Notes: generated by a model from the letters alone, not told the origin. Shown: positions 9,409-21,841, counted from the stretch's first letter. The stretch: DNA of 64,000 nt from Nesterenkonia sp. PF2B19 (GCF_001758425.2 NZ_MDSS02000006.1:44903-108902), one strand, 5' to 3'. Numbers and translations: made by a program.

Positions 9409-9612
9409 TCAGCCCTCCTCTTCCTCCTCGGCCGGGTCCTCAGCCGGGTCCTCGGCCGGGTCCTCCTCCATACCCTCTTCCTCTTCGACCGCCGGGTCCT
9501 CTTCGCCGGTGTCCCCGTTGGTGTCACAGGCTGTGACGCCGAACAGTGCCAGGGATCCGACTCCGATGGCGGCAGCCAGGGAGCGAAGCTTGTTGTCGTC
9601 GGTGGTAACCAT
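9409..9612 (-). CDS. Tiny acidic lipoprotein, paralogue of 8544-8861
   Basis: A 67-residue predicted lipoprotein from ATG 9612, with GGAGGT 9 nt upstream. The sequence NKLRSLAAAIGVGSLALF plus lipobox VTAC is almost the same as in the neighbour at 8544, while the mature part has shrunk to about 38 residues dominated by Glu and Asp, including three EDPA units and a terminal poly-Glu. Conservation concentrated in the signal peptide with a freely varying acidic tail argues for recent duplication followed by repeat slippage. No function can be assigned; being real is supported by its start signals, lipobox and paralogue. Confidence 0.7.
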   Translation of the reverse strand: MVTTDDNKLRSLAAAIGVGSLALFGVTACDTNGDTGEEDPAVEEEEGMEEDPAEDPAEDPAEEEEEG

Positions 9613-9918
9613 AGGATCAGTACCTCCGTCCAGGTGCATTCTCGATGCATCGCGGGCTTTCCGCTGGTCACCTGATCTGACCGTTCTGCGGCAGTCGCCT
9701 GCCTTCGACCAGATGACTCGTGACCATTCTCACCATAGAAGTTCCCTGAAAGAAAGCTCTGCAAAAGCTTTCTCCCGAATCTATGAGGACGCTCCCATGA
9801 ATCGTCCAGGTTGTCGCCCGGATCACGCTGAATCTGGACGGAACCTGAACGTCCACTCGGCGGTCGGTTCACTCGAGCAACAGCTCCGCTGAACCGGGGC
9901 GCCGGGTCGACGCACCGA
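9613..9918. other. Relatively AT-rich non-coding stretch with inverted repeat
   Basis: This 306-bp gap is visibly less GC-rich than its surroundings and holds no credible gene. It contains the perfect inverted repeat AGAAAGCT-N7-AGCTTTCT at 9751-9773 and the octamer ATGCATCG near 9645. It presumably carries the promoter of the minus-strand gene at 9409-9612. Confidence 0.45.
9751..9773. repeat. Perfect 8-bp inverted repeat, possible operator
   Basis: AGAAAGCT and AGCTTTCT are separated by CTGCAAA. It is not followed by a T-run and lies 139 bp upstream of the tiny lipoprotein start on the minus strand, so an operator is more plausible than a terminator. Confidence 0.4.
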
Positions 9919-10833
9919 TCAGCTGAGGATGTCCTCCATATCGTCGACGGTCAGGATGTCCTCGTCAGCGGGTCGCTCCGGCTCGGCAGCCTCGTCCCAG
10001 TCGCTGAACCGGACGTCGAAGACGTCGCCGTCATTGTCCGCGTAGACCGACAGCAGCACCGGGTCATCCCCGGCCCGGACCACGATCTCCCGGCGGTCAT
10101 CGGTGTAGATCCACACGTCCTCGCCGTCGCGGGTGTCCGCCTCCGCCTCGAGCTCGCCGAATCCTCCGGCCTCCTCGAGGCTGCCGCGGAAGTCGGCCAT
10201 CCACTCGTCCACCGTGAAGCCCTCGGGGAAGATCTGCGAGTAGTCCACCCACTTGCCCTCGAACTCACCGGCCAGCTCGTCCTCGTCGATCTCACCCGGG
10301 AACTGTCGCGCCACGGCGGCCAGCTCGTCCTCGCCGCGCAGATAGGTGCCGTCGTCGAAGGAGATGTACTCGGCCGAGGCGCCGCCTGCCTCCTCCCGCA
10401 GGGTCAGCGCCGAGCCGTCCATCTGCCCCGAGTAGTGCTGGACGATGGTGTCCGCACCCTCTTCGGCGTCGATGTCGGCCTCGACCTCCTCGGCGCCGGC
10501 GGGCACCTCGGCGTCGAGCACCACGGACTCGGCCTCCTCCATGGCACGCCACAGGTCGGCTTCGATCTCCTCGATGGCCGGAGCGTCTCCCGCCTCAGCC
10601 TCCGTCTCGTCCTCGGGCTCCTCGTCGGCCCCGTCCTCGGCGATCTCGTCCGGCTCGTCGCCCTGGTCCTCGGCGCCGTCCGGATCCACATCCTCCTGAC
10701 CGGCGTCCTGCTCGCCGGCGTCCTCCTCGGCCTCGCCGGCCCCACAGCCGGTGAGGGCCAGCAGGGCGATCCCCACGATCCCCAGCGTCCTCACCGTGGT
10801 CGGGACCGCAGCGGTCTCCATCTCCTCAGTCAC
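9919..10833 (-). CDS. Lipoprotein of unknown function, acidic linker plus conserved domain
   Basis: A 304-residue predicted lipoprotein. GTG 10833 is preceded by AAGGAGG at 6 nt. The signal region IVGIALLALTGC carries the lipobox; residues about 31-85 are a nearly pure Asp/Glu/Ala linker; residues about 90-300 form a folded-looking domain. That domain aligns by eye with the next gene (10897-11733): matching blocks are EADLWRAMEEAESV against DEMWETMLAAETV, DVWIYTDDRREIVV against EVYVYAQQDGETEYVV, and FSDWDEAAEPERPA against FTDWNSADIPEEPE. The layout resembles LprG/LppX-type lipid-binding lipoproteins, but this is only an impression. It is 63 bp downstream of its paralogue and probably co-transcribed. 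Confidence 0.8.
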   Translation of the reverse strand: MTEEMETAAVPTTVRTLGIVGIALLALTGCGAGEAEEDAGEQDAGQEDVDPDGAEDQGDEPDEIAEDGADEEPEDETEAEAGDAPAIEEIEADLWRAMEEAESVVLDAEVPAGAEEVEADIDAEEGADTIVQHYSGQMDGSALTLREEAGGASAEYISFDDGTYLRGEDELAAVARQFPGEIDEDELAGEFEGKWVDYSQIFPEGFTVDEWMADFRGSLEEAGGFGELEAEADTRDGEDVWIYTDDRREIVVRAGDDPVLLSVYADNDGDVFDVRFSDWDEAAEPERPADEDILTVDDMEDILS

Positions 10834-10896
10834 GTCGTGCCTCCTTCAGGCGGTGCATGATTCTTCCGTTCCGCCGCGCGTCGCCGCGCGACCCCA

Positions 10897-11733
10897 TCAC
10901 TGGTCCGAGACGTCCTCCTCGGTGGGCCACCCCTGATGGTCGGCGATGGCGTCGAAGATGTCGTCCAGGGTGATGACGTTCTCAGGCTCCTCGGGAATGT
11001 CCGCGGAGTTCCAGTCGGTGAAGGTGTACGTGCTGTCCTCATCCCGCAGCTCCAGGAGGTGCGGCTGTCCGTCCGCGGCCACCACGTACTCGGTCTCGCC
11101 GTCCTGCTGCGCGTAGACGTAGACCTCCTGCCCGTCTCGGGTCTCCCGGACTCCCGAGATCGCGTCCGTGTCCTCCTCGCGCAGCTCGCGCTGCCAGATG
11201 CCCAGGAAGTCCTCGGCGGAGAAGATGGAGGCCGAGCCGTCGGCGGAGAACTCCACCCACTGGTCGGCGACCAGGTCCTCGATGAACTCCGGCTCCACCG
11301 CGGCGGCGACGTCGTCGTCCAGGTTGCCGTACAGCAGGGCGCCGAAGTCCTCCCCGCGGAAGTACTCGACACCACCGACCGCACGCTGGGTGAAGGTGTT
11401 GCCCTCCCCGGCCGCGTAGCTCATCTCCGAATCCGTCCCGTCCAGGGCACCCGTGATGGTGATGTCGCCGACCGCGTCCTCGTCGATCTGCTCGAACAGC
11501 TCGTCCAGATCGGCCTCCCCGGCTTCGACCTGCCCCTCGATGGTGACGGTCTCGGCGGCGAGCATCGTCTCCCACATCTCGTCCTGGATCTCGCCGAGGC
11601 TGGGGACTTCGGCCTCAGCGACGGTGCCGTCGTCGGAGTCCTCGGGGGCGTCGTCCGCGAAGGGGTTCGACGCGCAGGAGGTGAGCAGCAGGGTCCCGGC
11701 GATCGCCAGGGACGTCACGGCGGTGGGCTTCAT
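10897..11733 (-). CDS. Lipoprotein of unknown function, paralogue of 9919-10833
   Basis: A 278-residue predicted lipoprotein from ATG 11733. The signal sequence TSLAIAGTLLLTSC has a canonical lipobox (LTSC). A short acidic linker is followed by the same domain as in the adjacent gene, beginning LGEIQDEMWETMLAAE and ending near ITLDDIFDAIADHQG. It is highly acidic with few Lys. The tandem arrangement on one strand, 63 bp apart, indicates duplication and probably one transcript. Function is unknown; an extracytoplasmic binding or lipid-carrier role is conceivable from the size and fold pattern but unproven. Confidence 0.82.
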   Translation of the reverse strand: MKPTAVTSLAIAGTLLLTSCASNPFADDAPEDSDDGTVAEAEVPSLGEIQDEMWETMLAAETVTIEGQVEAGEADLDELFEQIDEDAVGDITITGALDGTDSEMSYAAGEGNTFTQRAVGGVEYFRGEDFGALLYGNLDDDVAAAVEPEFIEDLVADQWVEFSADGSASIFSAEDFLGIWQRELREEDTDAISGVRETRDGQEVYVYAQQDGETEYVVAADGQPHLLELRDEDSTYTFTDWNSADIPEEPENVITLDDIFDAIADHQGWPTEEDVSDQ

Positions 11734-11857
11734 CGTCAGGTGCCTCTCAGCAACGGATCACAGGGTGCTGTCGGACCACCGACGCCTCGCGGCAGAGTGG
11801 TCCGAAGCGTGACTATACCCACGGAACCTGGTCCGTGCCTCCACATGACCTGGGGCC

Positions 11858-13558
11858 TCAGACGAGCCGCGGGTCCTCCTGCCTCCTGACACGCAGCCAG
11901 CGGTGCCCATAGCCCTCCAGGTCGATCTCGGAGCGACGGCCGGCATCCAGCCGGCAGGCCCCGGGCTGCAGCAGATCCACCAGCTCCGTGCCCTCCGACA
12001 GGTCCTCGAGCTCGAAGCCGACGACCACCGGCTCCGGGCTCAGATTGTGCAGCAGGACGATGGAGGAGCCCCGCCAGACCATCCGGTGGGCCAGCACCTG
12101 CTGGTGCGGCTGCTCGATGATCTCCATCGTGCCCCAGCCCAGCTCCGGTGACTCCCGGTAGCGCTGGCAGAGCCGCGTGATGTGCTGCAGCAGCGAGCCG
12201 GCGTCCCGGCGGGCATCGGCCGCATTGACATGCTCCGGGCCATAGGGGCCCTCCACCACCGGCCGCGGCAGCCGGCTGGGACGAGCCGCGGAGAAGCCGC
12301 CGTTCTTCTCTGCGGACCACTGCATAGGGGTGCGCACCGCGGCCCGCCCCTCCAGGGAGAGCTCCTCCCCCATGCCGATCTCCTCACCGTAGAACAGCAC
12401 CGGAGTGCCGGGCAGGGCGAACAGCAGCGAGTACGCCATCTTCAGGCGCCGGGGGTCTCCGTCCACCATGGGCGGGAGTCTCCTGCGCAGTCCGCGGCCG
12501 AAGAGCTGCATCTCCTCCGCAGGGCCGAACGCGGCGAAGATCTCCTCCCGCTCGTCCGTGTCGAGCAGGTCGAGGGTGAGCTCGTCATGGTTGCGCAGGA
12601 AGGTCGCATACTGGCAGGTCTCCGGAAGGCCGGTGGGGCGGCTGCGCAGCGCCTCCGCGATCGGCCGGGCGTCCTGCCGCGCCATGGCCAGGAACACCTT
12701 CTGGTTGGTGAGGAAGTCGAACTGCATGGTCAGCTGGTCGCCGCCGTCGCCGCCGTCGCCGCCGAAGAACTCCACCTGTTCCTCATGCGGGAGGTTGACC
12801 TCACCGAGCATGATGCCCGCGCCGTTGCCGGAGGAGCGTCGTTGCAGGAAGCCGCGCAGAGCCCGCAGATAGTCATGCGGCTCGTCGAAGGCATGGTGCT
12901 GCTGCAGGTCGATGGTGTTCTCGTTCAGCGCGAAGGGCACGGCGTCCACCCGAAAGCCGTCGACGCCCATCTGCAGCCAGAACCCCATGGTCCGCTCGAT
13001 CGCCTCCCGCACCTGCGGATTGGCGGTGTTCAGATCCGGCTGATGACGGAAGAAGTGATGCAGGTAGTGCTCGCCGGTCTTCTCATCACGGGTCCAGATC
13101 CCGTCCTCCACATCGGGGAACATGGTCTGATCGGAGGTGTCCGGAGGGGTGTCCGCGCGCCATACGTAGAAGTCCCGGTACGGGCTGTCCTTCGAGGACC
13201 GGGCCCGTCGGAACCACGGGTGCCGGTCCGAGGTGTGGTTGATGACCAGGTCGATGATCACCCGGATGCCGCGGTCATGGGCCACCCGGATGAACTCGAC
13301 GACGTCGCCGTGGTCGCCGTAGCGCGGATCCACCCCGTACATGTCCTGCACGTCGTAGCCGTCATCGCGCCGCGGAGACGGGTAGAAGGGCATGAGCCAC
13401 AGGCAGGTCACCCCCAGCTCGGCCAGGTAGTCCACCCGCTGAGTGAGCCCGGCGAAGTCCCCGACGCCGTCTCCGTCCGCGTCCAGAAAGGTCTCCACAT
13501 CCAGGCAGTAGACCACGGCGTTCTTGTACCAGAGGTCGGCGGTGTCGGCGATACGCAT
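11858..13558 (-). CDS. Trehalose-synthase-like GH13 alpha-glucosidase family enzyme
   Basis: A 566-residue GH13 enzyme. The N-terminal LWYKNAVVYCLDVETF and WLMPFYPSPRRDDGYDV are typical of trehalose synthase (TreS) relatives. The catalytic triad is present: nucleophile Asp in GFRVDAVPF (about residue 205), general acid Glu in MLGEVNLP (about 250) and Asp in RNHDELTL (about 327). VINHTSDRHPWF is conserved region I. TreS interconverts maltose and trehalose; this protein could instead hydrolyse or isomerise another alpha-glucoside, and I cannot separate these. ATG 13558 follows GTAGGAGG. It is 35 bp downstream of the LLM gene, probably in one operon. Confidence 0.88.
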   Translation of the reverse strand: MRIADTADLWYKNAVVYCLDVETFLDADGDGVGDFAGLTQRVDYLAELGVTCLWLMPFYPSPRRDDGYDVQDMYGVDPRYGDHGDVVEFIRVAHDRGIRVIIDLVINHTSDRHPWFRRARSSKDSPYRDFYVWRADTPPDTSDQTMFPDVEDGIWTRDEKTGEHYLHHFFRHQPDLNTANPQVREAIERTMGFWLQMGVDGFRVDAVPFALNENTIDLQQHHAFDEPHDYLRALRGFLQRRSSGNGAGIMLGEVNLPHEEQVEFFGGDGGDGGDQLTMQFDFLTNQKVFLAMARQDARPIAEALRSRPTGLPETCQYATFLRNHDELTLDLLDTDEREEIFAAFGPAEEMQLFGRGLRRRLPPMVDGDPRRLKMAYSLLFALPGTPVLFYGEEIGMGEELSLEGRAAVRTPMQWSAEKNGGFSAARPSRLPRPVVEGPYGPEHVNAADARRDAGSLLQHITRLCQRYRESPELGWGTMEIIEQPHQQVLAHRMVWRGSSIVLLHNLSPEPVVVGFELEDLSEGTELVDLLQPGACRLDAGRRSEIDLEGYGHRWLRVRRQEDPRLV

Positions 13559-13593
13559 GTTGGGGTCCTCCTACGGCGGCGGCCGGTGCTGAC

Positions 13594-14583
13594 TCAGCCG
13601 GACCGGAGCCCGGGGAGCACGTGCTCTCCGGCGGTGTCGAGCCAGGGGCGCTGATCCTGGCCCACGTGGTGCAGGTACAGGGTGTCGAAGCCGGCCTCCA
13701 CGTCCTCGACCAGGTGCTCCAGGTGCCACTGCGGGGACTCCGAGATACGCACCGCCTCCCGGACCCTCGCCAGCGGAACATCCTCGGCGACGGCGTCGAA
13801 ATGCTCCGGGGAGGGCAGGTCCTGATCCACCGGGGGCCCGAAGACGTTGGTCCGCCATTGGTCATGGGCCAGAGCCTCCGCCTCGGCTCTGGTCTCCGCC
13901 CAGCTGAGGTGGACCTGCAGCATCGCCGGGCCGACGCCGCCGGCCTCCCGATAGGCCTGCAGCACGTCCCGTTCGGCGTGGTCGGGCTGGTTCAGCGTGA
14001 TCACGCCCTCCGCCCACTCGGCGGCCCGCTGCGCAGACTCCACCGTGATGCAGGCCGCGTAGAGCGGCACGGGGTCGGTGGGCAGGTCGTAGAGGACGGC
14101 GTCGTCCACGCGGACCAGGCCGTCGTGGCTGACCCGCTCCCCCCGATGCAGACGACGGATGATGTCGGCGCATTCGGCCAGTCGGCGCCGTCGGGTCTCC
14201 CGGTCAGGCCAGGGGTCCCCGGTGATATGTTCGTTCATCGCCTGGCCGGCGCCCAGGGCCGCCCAGACCCGGCCGGGGAACATCTCCGCCAAGGTGGCGT
14301 AGGCCTGCGCGACGACGGCCGGATGATGGCGCTGTCCGGGTGCCGTGACCGCGCCCAGGGAGAAGCTGGTGGTGGCCAGCGCCGCCCCCAGCCACGCCAG
14401 CGTGAAGCCTGAATGCCCCTGTCGGGTGGACCAGGGCATGAAGTGGTCCGAGCTCATGGCCGCGTCGAACCCCACCTGCTCGGCCAGCTGCACGTCGCGC
14501 AGCAGCTGGGACGGAGGGATCTGCTCCTGCGAGGCGTGGAACCCCACGCGCGGGTGAGGCAGGCCAGCGATCTCCTCTGCCAT
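13594..14583 (-). CDS. LLM-class (luciferase-like) flavin or F420 oxidoreductase
   Basis: A 329-residue TIM-barrel oxidoreductase of the luciferase-like monooxygenase superfamily. Signatures are QLAEQVGFDAAMSSDHF near the N-terminus, VTAPGQRHHPAVVAQAYATL and RVWAALGAGQAMNEH, the last typical of F420- or FMN-dependent members. Start ATG 14583 follows AGGAGGG. It precedes the TreS-like gene with 35 bp between them. I recall a subgroup of LLM proteins labelled as possibly not F420-dependent that sits beside such glycosidases, but could not verify that here. Substrate and cofactor are unknown. Confidence 0.85.
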   Translation of the reverse strand: MAEEIAGLPHPRVGFHASQEQIPPSQLLRDVQLAEQVGFDAAMSSDHFMPWSTRQGHSGFTLAWLGAALATTSFSLGAVTAPGQRHHPAVVAQAYATLAEMFPGRVWAALGAGQAMNEHITGDPWPDRETRRRRLAECADIIRRLHRGERVSHDGLVRVDDAVLYDLPTDPVPLYAACITVESAQRAAEWAEGVITLNQPDHAERDVLQAYREAGGVGPAMLQVHLSWAETRAEAEALAHDQWRTNVFGPPVDQDLPSPEHFDAVAEDVPLARVREAVRISESPQWHLEHLVEDVEAGFDTLYLHHVGQDQRPWLDTAGEHVLPGLRSG

Positions 14584-14659
14584 GCGCCCTCCTGGTCACC
14601 TGTCACGACTCGGTGCGCAGTCTGCCACGAGCCGCGGCATGCGCGCACGGCCCGGCGGC

Positions 14660-15181
14660 TCAGGCCGGTTCGGCGTGGATGTGGGCGTCCTTCAGCTCCA
14701 GGTAGGTCTGAGCGTTCTCCCTCAGCCCGGCGACCTCATCCTCGGTGAGCTCGCGCCGCACCTTCGCGGGCACGCCGGCCACCAAGGACCGGGGCGGAAT
14801 GACGGTGCCCTCCAGCACCAGGGCGCCCGCCGCCACAAGGCTCTGTTCGCCCACCATGGAGCCGTTGAGCAGGGTCGCTCCCATGCCGATGAGACTGTCG
14901 GCCCCGACCGTCGCCCCGTGCACGACGGCGCCGTGGCCGACGGAGACGCCTGCCCCCAGCGTGCAGGGGTACCCCTCGTCCGCGTGGAGCACCACATTGT
15001 CCTGCAGGTTCGTCCCGGCGCCGACGGTGATGCGTGCCGAGTCGCCCCGAGCCGAGACGCCGTAGAACGCCGAGGAGTCCGGCTCCAGGACGACGTCGCC
15101 GGTGATCGCGGCGGTGGGTGCCAGGAACACCCCGGCACCGATGCTGGGGGTCTTGCCTCTGACGGTCAGGATGTGTGCCAT
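14660..15181 (-). CDS. Gamma-carbonic-anhydrase-like hexapeptide-repeat protein
   Basis: A 173-residue left-handed beta-helix protein with repeated hexapeptide turns, e.g. VSVGHGAVVHGATVG and SLIGMGATLLNGSMVG. The three potential metal-binding His are visible in VVLHADEG and VGHGAVVHG, as in gamma-class carbonic anhydrases and YrdA/PaaY-like proteins. A short C-terminal helix follows (LRENAQTYLELKDAHI). It may bind zinc and act on CO2/bicarbonate or on a CoA thioester. It lies 51 bp downstream of the dehydrogenase gene with GGAGG before ATG 15181, so co-transcription is likely. Confidence 0.9.
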   Translation of the reverse strand: MAHILTVRGKTPSIGAGVFLAPTAAITGDVVLEPDSSAFYGVSARGDSARITVGAGTNLQDNVVLHADEGYPCTLGAGVSVGHGAVVHGATVGADSLIGMGATLLNGSMVGEQSLVAAGALVLEGTVIPPRSLVAGVPAKVRRELTEDEVAGLRENAQTYLELKDAHIHAEPA

Positions 15182-15232
15182 GCTCCGGTCCTCCTTGATC
15201 GGATCCTGCGGTCCAGCGGGGCCTCTCCCCGC

Positions 15233-16150
15233 TCAGTACCCGGCGGTGGTGTCGACGACGCCGACCGGCGGCTCGCCGTCGCGCAGGCGACGGTGGTTCT
15301 CCAGCACGCGGTCCCGCAGCAGCGGAACCACCATGGCCTTGGTGTCCGCGGTGTGCGGCGTGATCAGACAGGTCTCCAGCTCCCACAGCGGGTGGCCGTC
15401 AGGCAGCGGTTCCGGCTCCGTGACGTCTAGCCCGGCTCCTCGCAGCCGTCCGGCACGCAGCGCGTCCACCAGGGCGTCATGGTCGATCAGTCGACCGCGC
15501 CCCACGTTGGCGACCACCGCGCCGTCGGCCAGCAGACCGAGCTGGCGGGCCCCGATCATGTTCTCCGTGTCCGGGGTGACGGCGGCGGCGAGGGCCAGGA
15601 CGTCAGCACCGTCGAGCACCTCGTCCAGCTGGTCCTGGGAGACGGTCCGATCTGCGCCCTGCAGCGGCTCCTGGGTGCGCCGGACCACCGTGACATGCGT
15701 GTCGAAGGCCTTGTAGAGGCGCACCATCTCCGCAGCCACGCCTCCGGCCCCGACCACGACGCAGCGCAGTCCGTTCAGCGAGATCCCGCCCTCGGTGCCC
15801 CAGCTGGTGGCCCGGGCCCGGACCTTGAGTCCGCGCAGGGCCGCCAGGGTCAGCAGCAGCCCGTGCTCGCCGACGGGCTTGGCGTAGGAGCCCTTGGCGG
15901 AGGTCCAGAGCCGGTCCGGGAACCGACGCAGGATCTCGCCGTACTTCTCGATGCCGGCGCTGGGCAGCTGGATCCAGGAGATCTGCGGGTTGGCCTCGAG
16001 GACCTCCGCCAGGTTGAAGCTGCGGAACATGCCGGTGACCACCACCGCCGTCGGCTGCTCGTCCGCGCCGACGATCTCGGCTCCCTGGGCCTGGAGGCCG
16101 GCGACGAGCTCCGGCTCGCCGTCGGGCATGAGGTGGATGCGTGAGGTCAC
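15233..16150 (-). CDS. D-isomer-specific 2-hydroxyacid dehydrogenase family protein
   Basis: A cytoplasmic NAD(P)-dependent 2-hydroxyacid dehydrogenase of about 305 residues. The nucleotide-binding motif is VVVGAGGVAAEMV, a GxGxxA-type variant of the usual GxGxxG. The catalytic residues are recognisable: Arg in VGRGRLI, Glu in DVTEPEPLP, and His in CLITPHTADT. It reduces 2-oxo acids or oxidises 2-hydroxy acids; the exact substrate is unknown. I prefer GTG 16150, which has GGAG 5 nt upstream; ATG 16192 would add 14 residues. It leads a two-gene unit with the hexapeptide protein. Confidence 0.87.
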   Translation of the reverse strand: MTSRIHLMPDGEPELVAGLQAQGAEIVGADEQPTAVVVTGMFRSFNLAEVLEANPQISWIQLPSAGIEKYGEILRRFPDRLWTSAKGSYAKPVGEHGLLLTLAALRGLKVRARATSWGTEGGISLNGLRCVVVGAGGVAAEMVRLYKAFDTHVTVVRRTQEPLQGADRTVSQDQLDEVLDGADVLALAAAVTPDTENMIGARQLGLLADGAVVANVGRGRLIDHDALVDALRAGRLRGAGLDVTEPEPLPDGHPLWELETCLITPHTADTKAMVVPLLRDRVLENHRRLRDGEPPVGVVDTTAGY

Positions 16151-16270
16151 GAGGTCTCCGTCCGCGTCTCGAACTTGTCGGCCCCCGATCATGCCTGAGC
16201 ATGTCCGGGCGCGTCTGGGGTGGTCCGGCTCACCATCCTACGAGGTCAAGGCCACCGACGTCGGAACACG

Positions 16271-16312
16271 TGACGGGCCCGGGCTCCCTGTTCAGGGAGC
16301 CCGGGCCCGTCA
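16271..16312. terminator. Perfect 20-bp palindromic terminator between icd and dehydrogenase gene
   Basis: Arms 16271-16290 and 16293-16312 are perfectly complementary around a central TT, with the core GGGCCCGGGCTCCCTG. It lies 21 bp beyond the icd stop on the minus strand. Confidence 0.85.
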
Positions 16313-16333
16313 TGTCTCAGCCGAGGGCGGCGG

Positions 16334-18625
<2,292 letters not shown>

Positions 18626-18722
18626 TCAGTCGACGATCCAAATCTACCGGAGTGCGGGCTTGAGCCCGTGCTCCGTTTCGTCGCCTGCGGCGACGCGCTC
18701 ATCTCCCGGGTCATGTCCCGGG

Positions 18723-20063
18723 TCATATACCGAGCACGGCGCGGGCGATGAGGAAGTAGACGATCAGTCCGGTCGCGTCCACGAAGGTGGAGATGAACGG
18801 ATTGGCGAACACGGCGGGATCCGCACCCAGCTTCTTGCCCAGGATCGGCATGAGTCCGCCGGCCGAGGCCGCCAGGGTGCAGATGGCCAGCAGCGTGAGC
18901 CCGATCACCGCCCCCACATGCCATTCCCACCGCCAGCTGACCAGCAGGAACCCGAGGACCCCCAACACGGAGCCCAGCGTGATGCCGACCCTGATCTCCC
19001 GCCAGAACACCTTGAACACGTCCCGGGTGGTGACATCGCCCAGCGCCATGGCGCGCGTGACGGTGGTGGCCGCCTGATTGCCGGTGTTGCCTCCGGTGCC
19101 GATCAGCAGCGGGACGAACAGCGCCAGCACGACGACGGCCTCCAGCGTCTCCTCGAAGACGTCGAGGACCTGCACCGTCAGCGTGGCCCCGATCGCCAGG
19201 ACCAGCAGCCATACGATGCGCGAGCGCATGATCGTCAGCACCGGTGTCGACAGGTACGGCCGGTGCAGCGGCTCGGCACCGCCGTGACGGGCGGCGTCCT
19301 CCGACTCGGCGCGCTCGAGGATGTCCAGGGCGTCATCGACGGTGAAGATCCCCACGACCCGGTGCTCGGAGTCGGTGACCGGCATCGCCAGGTGCTTGCG
19401 GTCCGCACACAGACGGGCCGCGTCCTCGGCGTCATGGTCCGCATCCACCGAGTCCGCCTCCGTGGTCAGGGAGGAGATGCTCACGTCAGCGTCAGCGGCG
19501 ACCAGGTCCCGCAGCGAGACGACCCCCTTCAGCAGCCGCTGCCGGTCCACCACCGGCAACGTGTAGAGGGTCTCCGCCTCATCCCCGGCCCGGCGGATCT
19601 TCTCCATCGCCTGCCCCACCGACCAGTGCTCCGGGATCGCCACGAATTCGGGGCTCATCTGGCGACCGATCGTGCCGGAGGGGTAGCCCAGCACGATGTT
19701 GGTCAGGCTCCGCTCGCGCGGGTCCAGATGCCGCATCATCTTGCGCGCCACCGAGGCCGGCATCTCGTCCATCAGACGCACACGGTCGTCGGGGTCGAGT
19801 GAGTCGAAGTACAGCGCGACGTCGACGTCCTTCAGGCCCTCGATGATCTCGTGCTGCAGCGCCTGGTCGAGCAGGTCGAAGACCTCCACCGCCCGGTCCT
19901 TGGGGAGCAGGCGGAAGGCCACGGCCCGGTCCTGCACGCCGAGGCGCTCCAGGAAGTCGACGATCTCGCCGACCGGAAGGTCGTCCAGCGCCTCGCGCAG
20001 ATCTCGCAGCCGCTCATGGCGGACCAGGTCTGCGAGCTCATCCAGTCTCTCTGACACTGACAT
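18723..20063 (-). CDS. mgtE: MgtE-type magnesium transporter
   Basis: A 446-residue MgtE magnesium channel. The N-terminal helical domain (about residues 1-125) includes LREALDDLPVGEIVDFLERL. Two CBS domains follow (about 130-255), with TLPVVDRQRLLKGVVSLRDLV and GIFTVDDALDIL. Five membrane segments make up the C-terminal third, with the family signature PLLIGTGGNTGNQAATTV. In the family, the cytoplasmic domains sense intracellular Mg2+ and gate the pore. I start at ATG 20063, preceded by GGAAGG; GTG or ATG codons further upstream would add only 8 residues. It lies 104 bp downstream of purH, beyond a terminator. Confidence 0.96.
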   Translation of the reverse strand: MSVSERLDELADLVRHERLRDLREALDDLPVGEIVDFLERLGVQDRAVAFRLLPKDRAVEVFDLLDQALQHEIIEGLKDVDVALYFDSLDPDDRVRLMDEMPASVARKMMRHLDPRERSLTNIVLGYPSGTIGRQMSPEFVAIPEHWSVGQAMEKIRRAGDEAETLYTLPVVDRQRLLKGVVSLRDLVAADADVSISSLTTEADSVDADHDAEDAARLCADRKHLAMPVTDSEHRVVGIFTVDDALDILERAESEDAARHGGAEPLHRPYLSTPVLTIMRSRIVWLLVLAIGATLTVQVLDVFEETLEAVVVLALFVPLLIGTGGNTGNQAATTVTRAMALGDVTTRDVFKVFWREIRVGITLGSVLGVLGFLLVSWRWEWHVGAVIGLTLLAICTLAASAGGLMPILGKKLGADPAVFANPFISTFVDATGLIVYFLIARAVLGI

Positions 20064-20143
20064 CACCCCTTCCGAGGGTGTTGGCACCGATGAGTGGTCA
20101 TCGCCGGCGGGATCCGCCGGCCGGTGCCGAGCGGGCCCGCACG

Positions 20144-20166
20144 CTGAGGGGCTCGCGGCCCCTCAG
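20144..20166 (-). terminator. Hairpin terminator after purH
   Basis: A 9-bp perfect stem CTGAGGGGC / GCCCCTCAG with the loop TCGCG begins directly after the purH stop on the minus strand, before mgtE. Confidence 0.65.
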
Positions 20167-20167
20167 G

Positions 20168-21841
<1,674 letters not shown>

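Noticed and set aside
8464..9892. Serine-rich and arginine-rich open frames on the plus strand
   Set aside because: They are the complements of Asp/Glu codons in the acidic lipoprotein genes and have no start signals.
12182..13654. A 490-codon open frame on the plus strand
   Set aside because: Antisense to the TreS-like GH13 gene, which has full catalytic motifs; the plus-strand product has no recognisable feature.
18706..18729. Direct repeat TCCCGGGTCAT(G/A) near the mgtE stop
   Set aside because: Only two 12-bp copies, partly coding; no sign of function beyond local duplication.
20064..20167. Magnesium riboswitch (M-box) upstream of mgtE
   Set aside because: The gap is only about 100 bp, contains the purH terminator, and shows no M-box-like helices.
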